A stretch of DNA of 64,000 bases from Shinisaurus crocodilurus. Taxonomy: Eukaryota; Chordata; Lepidosauria; Squamata; Shinisauridae. Positions 57,346 through 64,000 of this stretch are shown here, one piece after another. Within the stretch, counting starts at the first letter, position 1, and each line of letters opens with the position of its first letter. The notes under the pieces are model-generated. The model had not been told where the DNA came from. It did no database searches and worked only from the letters and a program-made list of their open reading frames with translations. The position numbers and the translations under genes were made by a program. The stretch is taken from positions 159,607,871 through 159,671,870 of the forward strand of contig CM037877.1 in the NCBI GenBank assembly GCA_021292165.1, written 5' to 3'.

Positions 57346-58447
57346 GAGCCAGAGTGAATAAAAAATGATTTTTTTAAAAAACAAACAAAACCACACACAT
57401 CAGTAATCAGATTTTTGAAAATTTAAATCGGATTTTTAAAATTTAAACTGATTGTTAAAAACAACAACCCGTAAAATACAAAATTCTTCTCTAATTTAAA
57501 AAATAACATAGTTACAATCAAATCTCATCATAAACATGCTAACCCTACGCTTACAGTTCTCATAAAAATGAAGTCACCTACCAGTCAAACATATACATTA
57601 ATTTTAGTTTTTCATCTCATGAAAGTACCACTGTCTAGCATAACTATCAGCTCTTGCTTCTTGAAAGTTCTGGGCTTTCAATTTCTCTGACTAAAGTCAC
57701 CTGTGCAAAGACATAGGCTAGATAGGATTGTTGTTCTGTGCTGATGTGGTGGTGAAGTTGGGCCATGCGAGGTAGAGGAGCTAGTTAAGGCAGAAAGACA
57801 ATATACCAGAGTGGATAAAAATTGGTGCTTAAATACATCCAAATATTGTATTTAAAAAAATTAAAATAGATTTTTTTCCAGACTAGTAGCTATCAAATCT
57901 TGTTTTGTCCTATATCAGTCATGGGCATTTTATTCTTGTTTGTTACTTTATTGATGAAGGCAAAGCTGGGCCAAGACAAGAGTGAAGCAGAATGGAGCAA
58001 CACTAGAAAGAAAAAGAGAAGACCAAATTGTCCAGTGTGCGTCTTCCTGTACTCTCAAACCAAGGCTGCAATCCTATACCCACTTACCTGGGCGTATGCC
58101 CCATTAAACTCAGTGGGACTTATTTCTGAGGAGACATGTATAGGATTGTGCTGTTAACCTGAAACTGTCATTGGTGCTAGTTATAAGATAGACCCTATAT
58201 GGGAATATTTTACAAATGTTCTCTCTGAAGGTAAAAAGGAAAGCATGCAAAATATATACAGTAAGACAAAGAGATGCAAAGCCTGCTTGCAAGAATGAAA
58301 CCGTGTAAATAATACTCTTACTTAGTTGTAAATTAACATGGCTTAGTGGTCACATTTGCACCATTGTTTAGGAAATAAATGAATAAGGTTTTTTTCTGAT
58401 TTAAATGATTGATTTGAATTGGCTTGATTTAAATCAATCCACCCTGT
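57346..58447. mobile_element. AT-rich nonautonomous DNA element with GATTTAAATC ends (nested)
   Basis: CCAGAGTGAATAAAAAATG at the left (57348) and again CCAGAGTGGATAAAAATTGG at 57800; the right end is GATTTAAATCAATCCACCCT near 58430. The two left-type ends imply a nested or duplicated insertion. There is no ORF with domains. Family not identified. Confidence 0.45.
58061..58157. mobile_element. Hairpin MITE of the CAATCCTAT family
   Basis: GGCTGCAATCCTATACCCAC and its near complement (GACATGTATAGGATTGTGC), with a TCAGTGGGACTTATTTCTG stem. It lies inside the element at 57346. Confidence 0.8.
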
Positions 58448-58530
58448 GCAGAGTTCCCCCTTTATCAGGGTTCCTCATCACTGATTTTCTTCCTTGCATG
58501 TTCTCATGGTTATTTAGGTGTGGTGACAAT

Positions 58531-59028
58531 ATGATGAAGTCCCATGCTCTGTTTCTTTATACTGTATGTTAGATATTGCTGATCCATTACAGAATGTGTC
58601 TGTAAAAGGTGGTTGGATGAACACAGGCTGCAGTCTGTCTACTCAATCCCTTGCCCTTGGCTCATAACATTATATAGGGAGAGGGTTGATCTGCTGGATC
58701 CAGGAGGTGATTAATGCTTCTTTATGAGAGGAAATGGTTCTGCCTACCTTGAAAGTGATGGCTGTGAGACCACAGCCATCAGAGCATGATGAAGTCCCAT
58801 GCTCTGTTTCTTTATGCTGTATGTTAGATATTGCTGATCCATTACAGAATGTGTCTGTAAAAGGTGGTTGGATGAACACAGGCTGCAGTCTGTCTACTCA
58901 ATCCCTTGCCCTTGGCTCATAACATTATATAGGGAGAGGGTTGATCTGCTGGATCCAGGAGGTGATTAATGCTTCTTTATGAGAGGAAATGGTTCTGCCT
59001 ACCTTGAAAGTGATGGCTGTGAGACCAT
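58531..59028 (+). repeat. Direct tandem duplication of about 243 bp
   Basis: 58531-58773 recurs at 58786-59028 with only about one difference seen (TTTATACTG versus TTTATGCTG). A 12-bp unmatched word (CAGCCATCAGAGC region) separates them. The duplicated DNA is the L2 region just before the RT motifs. Confidence 0.95.
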
Positions 59029-60540
59029 TCCTAAAGGATGGCTTACTAAAACCCAGTGTCAGGTATAAATATTGACTGGTTCCAAATTTTCCTTCTCTTG
59101 GGCAAGGTGGTGGCTGTACAACTCCAGGCACACTTGAATGATACAGATTATCTAGATCAACCTCAATGTGGTTTCTGACTTGGTTTTAGCACTGAAACTG
59201 CCTCGATTACCCTATTTCAACCTTCACTGGGAGAAGGACAAGGGGAGTGTGACCTTGCTTATACTTCTGGATCTCTCAGCATATCTTGTTGCCATTGAGC
59301 ATAGTACCATTTTGCAGTGGCTGCCTGGGATGAGAATTGGAAGGTCCATGCTCTGGTGGCTCTGTTCCTACCTGGATAAATAGTTCTAGAAGGTGGCACT
59401 TGGTGTTGCTGCTGTGATCTGTGGTACTTGAGCTATGGAGTTGTACAGTGCTGTTTAACATCTATATGACTCCATTTGGTTAGGTCATCCTGGGATTTGG
59501 TAATTTAGGGATCATCAACATGTTGATGACACTCTGCTCTATTTCTTCTTTTCATCATGCTCAGGTGAGGTGACAGGCATGCTGAACTGGTGACAATGAG
59601 TTGATGATAATTAATAAACCAAAACTCAGTCCAGACAAGATGGAGTGCTGTTGCTGATGTTGTTGTTGTTAATTCAGTTTATGAGTTGCCTTATAGCCAA
59701 AGCTCTCAGGGCAATGTACATAATAAAAGCAAAAACAATAAAAACAATGATAAAAACAATAATGAAACACATTAAGAAGTATTGTTTTAAAAGCAGCATC
59801 TGTTAGTAGATGGTTCATCTGACCAGGCATGCAGTGTTCTACCTTCTTCTGGATGGGGTTGCACTTCCCTAAACAATTCAATTTATAGTTTGGGAGTGCT
59901 GTTAGAGCTGTCTCTTGCTTTTGTTACTGAAGTAGCATCTGTGGCCCAAAGTGCCTTTTTCCAGCTGCAGCCCTTCCTGGATGGAGAGAAAGCCTGCCCA
60001 GTGCCTTCTCTGATCCATTCCTGGTAACATCCAAGTTAGATTACTGCAATGGGGCTTCTGAAGACTTCTTGGGAACTACAGTTATTTCAGAATATGGCCA
60101 TTTATTTACTGGAATATATTGTTAGGCTGAAAGCAGCTTTTCTTCTTCTCTGTTTCCAGACACAACTCAAAGTAATGGTTTAAACTTCTTAAAGTCCTTA
60201 TACAGCTTGTGATCTGGGTATTGAAAGGACTTCCATGCCCATTAAGATACTCAGTGAAGGCCTGCTCCAGGTGCACCTGCCATTGTAGGTAAAGCAGGGG
60301 GCAACTGAGGAGGTAAAACAGATGCCCTAACTTTGGAATACTCTCCCTAGTGCTGCTTGTCTGGTGCTCAGCCTCCCGACTTTTAGAAGCCACATTAAGA
60401 CTGTTCTTTATTTGCCTGATATTTCTAATATTTAGGCTTTATTGTCTTACAATTCAGTATTGCTTCTTTAACGACTTCTTTAATTGAACTTGTGTAAGCC
60501 ACTGATTTTTTTAATACAAAAAATATAAGAGGGGTATAAC
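58540..60540 (+). mobile_element. L2-type LINE, decayed, with internal duplication
   Basis: + frames give pieces of an L2 RT: the region before the RT (58600-59060), GQGGGCTTPGTLE (near 59100), LILLDLSAYLVAIEHSTILQ (motif A region near 59250), VLFNIYMTPFG (near 59450), and thumb/C-terminal fragments to about 60540. Many stops and frameshifts. A short foreign insert with (AAAAC)n lies at about 59650-59780. Confidence 0.75.
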
Positions 60541-60980
60541 TTTTTAAAATGTTTCCCTGCTGCAGTTTATGTTGATGCTATACCATGGTTAGCTACTAGA
60601 GTAGTTGGTGTCCTGTATGAAAGTGGGCTCTTCAATGAGCCCTAGTTGATGACAGCAGACATACGTACTTCAGCAGCACCATTGCATCTGTGCAAAACTA
60701 TTTAGAAGAGGTTTCCCAAGTAGTAAGGGGTCTTTTTTATCTTGACCCCAGGAAGATTTGCATGAATCCTCAGCAAACTTCTGTGTCTCTTGTTAAGCAT
60801 TTTGCAGATAAAATTACTTGCATCCAGTCTGACTTGGACTCTGTTTAGATACAGTACAGATGCAGAATGCTCTTAATCTGATTGGATGAATTGCAGTTAT
60901 GGCAGACTGCTTGGAGAGGTTTCACTCAGTCCTTGCCCATCCTGGTTTATAGCTAGCCAGCAGAGAGTAGCTGGCTGGGT
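60541..60980. other. No gene seen
   Basis: Spacer between the L2 copy and the MITE at 60985. 60650-60900 resembles LINE linker sequence (GTCCAGTCTGACTTGG-like words) but is too decayed to assign. Confidence 0.35.
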
Positions 60981-60984
60981 CTGG

Positions 60985-61196
60985 TAGGTGAAAAATGCTT
61001 TGGCAGTGGCGGGGCTTCGGCGGCAGTGGGTGCAGGTACGGGGGTGGGGGGTGTCTGGGGGTGGCGGCGGGAGTCTCCCCTCGTACATTTCCCACCCTAG
61101 ACTTATACTGGGGGCAATAAGTTTTCCCAGTTTTGGGGGGTGAAATTAGGGGCCTCGACTTATGTTAGGGCCGACTTAAAGTCGAGTATATACGGG
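60985..61196. mobile_element. Second TATACTCGAG-type MITE with inverted GC core
   Basis: The right arm (ACTTATACTGGGGGCAATAA through GTCGAGTATATACGGG at 61181-61196, TA at 61197-61198) matches 54648-54745 in the same orientation. The GC-rich core (61000-61080) matches the core of the 53908 element but on the opposite strand. The left arm is missing. Confidence 0.75.
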
Positions 61197-61229
61197 TAAT
61201 ACATTCCAGGCATCATCAAAATTGCCAGT

Positions 61230-62575
61230 TGGTCAGCACACACTGTGAGTAATAGTATCTCCAATTGGCATCAATTTGGACTTTGACCAGGTAATTGAAT
61301 AACCAAACAGCTTACCAAAAGTGTTGATCAACTGCATCTAAGTGGGAATGGACACTTGGCGTTGTGAAATAAACAGTAACAAATCATCTGCATATTAGAA
61401 TATGTAGAATATGTATTTGAATAATTTTGAATTCTAAACAATTATGAACAAAGCCATGAATACTGGTTCTCTGTCGAATAGCACACGCCAGGGGTTCCAA
61501 ACATAGGTCAAATACCAATGGAGAAAGTGGGGCATCCCAGTGTCTAGTCCTTCTCTCAAGTGGAAAAAAGTCTGAAAAGAACCCATTGGTCATAACTCTG
61601 GCTCTCAGGGTTGAATACAAATTTTTTATCCATTTCAAAAATTCAACAGGAAAACCGAAATTTATCAATGTCACAAAAATAAATTTCCAATGAGTTTGTC
61701 AAAGGCCTTTTCAGCATTCAAAGAAAAAATGGCAGCCTGGTCTGTTCTATCAGAGTTTAATGCAATTAAGTCAACAAGTAATCTGAGGTTATCGGCTCCC
61801 TGTTGGTTTTTAATAAAACGCTTGACCTGGTCGAACCAGTGTTGTAATAACATGTTGCAGTCTATCAGCCAAAATGGCAGTCAATATTTTAATATCAGTG
61901 TTAATTAACAAGATGGGTCGATAGTTGGTGCAGTAAGTATGATCCTTGCCAGGTTTGGGAATCACCAGAATATAGGATCATTTAATGATGCAGAGAGCAA
62001 ACCCGATCCAAAAATATAGGAATACAAATGAAGTAGTTTTGGAACTAAGAAGCTAGAAAAGGTTTTATACCACTCAATTGGAAACCCAGGTGTTATCTCT
62101 CTACTCATATTCATAATTGCTTTCATAATTTCCTCCACTCATAAGCAGCTGAAAGAAACTGCCGTTGTGAGGAATCTATACATGGAAGATTAATCGGGGG
62201 GGGGGGGAATGCATCCATATCCTGCTCCAATATTTTACTATCCCTACCGTATAGATCTGAATAAAACTTTAAAAATTGTAAATTTATTTCTGCAGAAGAG
62301 GTGTATATCTTATTTTCATCTTTAATCGTGGCAATTACATTTTGGTGTTTCTGCTGTTTGAGATGGTATGCCAAAATCTTACTGGGACATTTCCCATTCT
62401 CCCAATAAGCCTGTCATAAACAGGTTAAAGCGAATTCCTCGTCCTGTGAAAGAATATTCAACTTGTATTTAACATTTTGTAACGCCTGATAGAGATGTGC
62501 GGATGGAGAAATTGCAAACTGGGTTATAAGTATTTTTAACCCCTCATTAGTGATATTTATTGCACTTTAAAAAAT
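61230..62575 (-). mobile_element. L1/Tx1-group LINE relic
   Basis: Minus-strand pieces: KDENKIYTSSAEINLQFLKF near 62330-62270 (before the RT), FIKNQQGADNLRLLVDLIAL near 61810 and SLNAEKAFDKL (motif A, 61730-61690), then FLKWIKNLYSTLRARVMTNG near 61640 and the decayed RT box APLSPLVFDLCLEPLACAIR near 61500. The IALNSDRTDQAA and LEPLACAIR words resemble Tx1-like L1-group elements rather than the L1 at 9173. Multiple frameshifts; no intact part. Confidence 0.7.
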
Positions 62576-62774
62576 TTCTTCTTGTATTTATTTTATTTTT
62601 ATTTCTATACCGCCCAATAGCTGAAGCTCTCTGGGTGGTTTACAGCAGTGCCTAAAATATAAGATACAATAAAACAGCCGTAAAATTATTCTACAGTAAA
62701 GAAATTAAAAACGGTTTAAGAGATTTAAAATCAGTTTGGCCAAAGATAACAATAATTAATACAGAATAGACCTG

Positions 62775-63641
62775 TTATGAACACCTAACATGCATGCCCC
62801 CTGTCAATCCATTAAAAACAGTTTTCTTAAACCCCTCGGCACAGAGAGCTGTCTCAACCTGGGGCCGAAAGGATGATAGAGTTGGCCCCAGGCGGGTCTC
62901 AGTGGGGAGATAATTCCACAGTCGGGGCCGCCACTGAGAAGGCCCTCCCACTTGTTGCCACCCTCCGAGCCTCCCTCGGAGGAAGGCCTCAGATGTTGAG
63001 CATAGTGTCCTGGTAGACTGCAGTTGGGTGAGGTGTTCTGTCAAATATTGAGGTCCCAAGCTGCGTAAGGCTTTATAGGTTAAAACCAGAACCTTGAATT
63101 GGGTTTGGAAGCATATAGGCAGCCAATACAAGCGGGCCAGGATTGGTGTTACATGTTCAGACCTTCTGGTCCCGGTTATTAGTCTGGCTGCTGCATTTTG
63201 CACAAGCTGCAGCTTCTGAACAGTTTTCAAGGGCAGCCCCATGTAGAGTACATTGTGGTAATTTAATTTAGAGATCACCAGAGCGTAGATTACTGAAACC
63301 AGGCTATCCCTGACCAGATAGGGGAGTAGCTGGGCCATCAGCCAAAGTTGGTAGAAGGCACTCCTTGCTGTTGAGGCAACCTGAGCCTCAAGTGTCAAAG
63401 ATGGCTCAAAGAGGACCCCCAAGCTATGCACCTGCTCCTTCAAGGGGAGTGTAACTCCATCCAGAACAGGTTGAACACCCTCCATCTGGTCAGAGAACTG
63501 AGCCGCTAACAGCATCTCAGTCTTGTCTGGACTGAGCTTCAGTTTGTTAGCCCTCATCCAGTCCATTGTCATGGTCAGGCACCGGTTTAGCACATCCCCA
63601 GACTCACCTGATGGAGATGAAAAGGAGAAGTAGAGCTGCAT
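62775..63641 (-). CDS. L2-type reverse transcriptase, C-terminal 288 aa
   Basis: An open frame of 288 codons on the minus strand. Directly upstream of its first ATG the same frame encodes HQYADD (63659-63642), the RT catalytic box, so the real protein begins off the window and this Met is internal. Visible: QLYFSFSS, MRANKLKLSPDKTEMLL (near residues 29-45), LGVLFEPSLTLEAQV (near 74), QNAAARLITGTRRSEHVTPI (near 148), TYKALRSLGPQYLTEHL (near 188). These are L2/CR1-group thumb and C-terminal motifs. The frame is intact to its stop, suggesting modest age. Confidence 0.85.
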   Translation of the reverse strand: MQLYFSFSSPSGESGDVLNRCLTMTMDWMRANKLKLSPDKTEMLLAAQFSDQMEGVQPVLDGVTLPLKEQVHSLGVLFEPSLTLEAQVASTARSAFYQLWLMAQLLPYLVRDSLVSVIYALVISKLNYHNVLYMGLPLKTVQKLQLVQNAAARLITGTRRSEHVTPILARLYWLPICFQTQFKVLVLTYKALRSLGPQYLTEHLTQLQSTRTLCSTSEAFLRGRLGGWQQVGGPSQWRPRLWNYLPTETRLGPTLSSFRPQVETALCAEGFKKTVFNGLTGGMHVRCS

Positions 63642-64000
63642 GTCATCAGCGTACTGATGGCAATGTGCTCCAAAACTGGATGACCCTGCTCAGCGGTTTC
63701 ATGTGGATATTAAATAGCATGGGTGACAAAATAAACCCTGGGGAACTTGATGCTGGAGAGTCCAAGGGGCCAAGCAGTATTCCCCAAGCACCACCTTCTG
63801 GAGCTGGCCATCCAAGTAGGAGCGGAACCACTGCAATGCAGTACTCCCAACTCAGACAGCCGCCCCAGAAGGATACCGGTGTTGATGGTATCGAAAGCCT
63901 CCACAAGATCCAGGAGTATCAACGAGGTCACACTCCCCTGGCATACATCATTGTACAGGGGTAACAAAGCTGTTTCCAGGCCAAAACCCGGCCTGAACCC
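63642..64000 (-). pseudogene. L2 RT finger/palm region, frameshifted
   Basis: Frames 63967-63710 (LILLDLVEAFDTINTGILLG, RT motif A) and 63906-63646 (GFILSPMLFNIHMKPL, next RT motif) overlap, so at least one frameshift lies near 63780-63850. The upstream part is outside the window. Confidence 0.8.

Larger units (their letters stand above)
46862..64000 (+). other. PTBP2: PTBP2 intron 2 (partial), no exon 3 seen
   Basis: From GTAGGC at 46862 to the right edge. By eye I looked for an exon encoding RGSDELL next to an AG acceptor and saw none. Between the repeats listed separately, 46870-50060, 52230-53900 and 54750-56240 are AT-rich DNA without a recognised element apart from (TG)n at 47519-47540 and C runs near 47010 and 47240. 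Confidence 0.6.
62585..64000 (-). mobile_element. L2-type LINE, RT to 3' end, cut by window edge
   Basis: The 3' UTR (62765-62590) ends AAACCACCCAGAGAGCTTC, then GCTATTGGGCGG. Coding sequence extends to the right edge, with a frameshift between 63646 and 63970. Its 3' end matches the fragments at 33133 and 40834. It appears to have landed beside or in the Tx1-like relic. Confidence 0.85.

Noticed and set aside
46862..64000. PTBP2 exon 3 within the window
   Set aside because: I found no AG-flanked segment encoding RGSDELL by eye; a spliced alignment would be needed to be sure.

Overview
This is a vertebrate nuclear window, most likely from a squamate reptile (lizard or snake). Most of it is interspersed repeats, short microsatellites and AT-rich noncoding DNA. 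The repeat mix is of squamate type: L1, L2/CR1-group and an AP-endonuclease LINE with a (TGA)n tail; CORE/tRNA SINEs; a 5S rRNA-derived SINE; many short hAT- and Tc1/mariner-type MITEs; and DIRS and Ty1/copia pieces. The species is inferred from this repertoire only. No operon, CRISPR array or prokaryotic feature is present.

The only host gene I can identify is PTBP2 (neuronal polypyrimidine tract-binding protein) on the + strand. A CpG island (about 43640-44330) holds the promoter and a first coding exon of only 8 nt (43914-43921). A 31-nt second coding exon follows at 46831-46861. Spliced together they give MDGIVTDVAVGVK, which differs by one residue from the PTBP2 N-terminus as I remember it. 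The remaining 17 kb to the right edge appears to be intron 2, and I found no third exon.

Layout. 1-2301: 5' part of a Ty1/copia LTR element on the minus strand (LTR, tRNA-iMet-type primer site, gag, start of protease), running off the left edge. 2690-4130: a hairpin element and simple repeats. About 4137-7720: decayed LINE copy A. 8686-8820: palindromic hAT MITE with a perfect 8-bp target duplication. 9173-11822: 5'-truncated L1 with its own 14-bp target duplication, carrying a mariner MITE and a TG-repeat insertion. 11895-12860: L2 fragment. 13-33 kb: gene-poor DNA with SINEs, MITEs, a DIRS-like gag fragment, a possible solo LTR and a CpG-rich block. About 33970-37765: LINE copy B, longer and better preserved than A. 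37.9-43.6 kb: MITEs, CORE-SINEs and an L2 tail. 43.6-64 kb: PTBP2 5' end and introns, which contain a second L1 on the opposite strand (50078-52211), a GC-rich minisatellite inside a mariner-type MITE (53908-54745), an L2 copy with an internal tandem duplication (58531-60540), a Tx1/L1-group relic (61230-62575), and an L2 copy leaving the right edge (62585-64000).

The items most worth following up are the vertebrate copia element with a Drosophila-copia-type half-tRNA primer site, the 5S rRNA-derived SINEs with CR1-like tails, the C2H2 finger at the end of the LINE protein, a 48-bp island shared by the LINE 5' leader and an unrelated hairpin element, and the inverted GC-rich core shared by two related MITEs.
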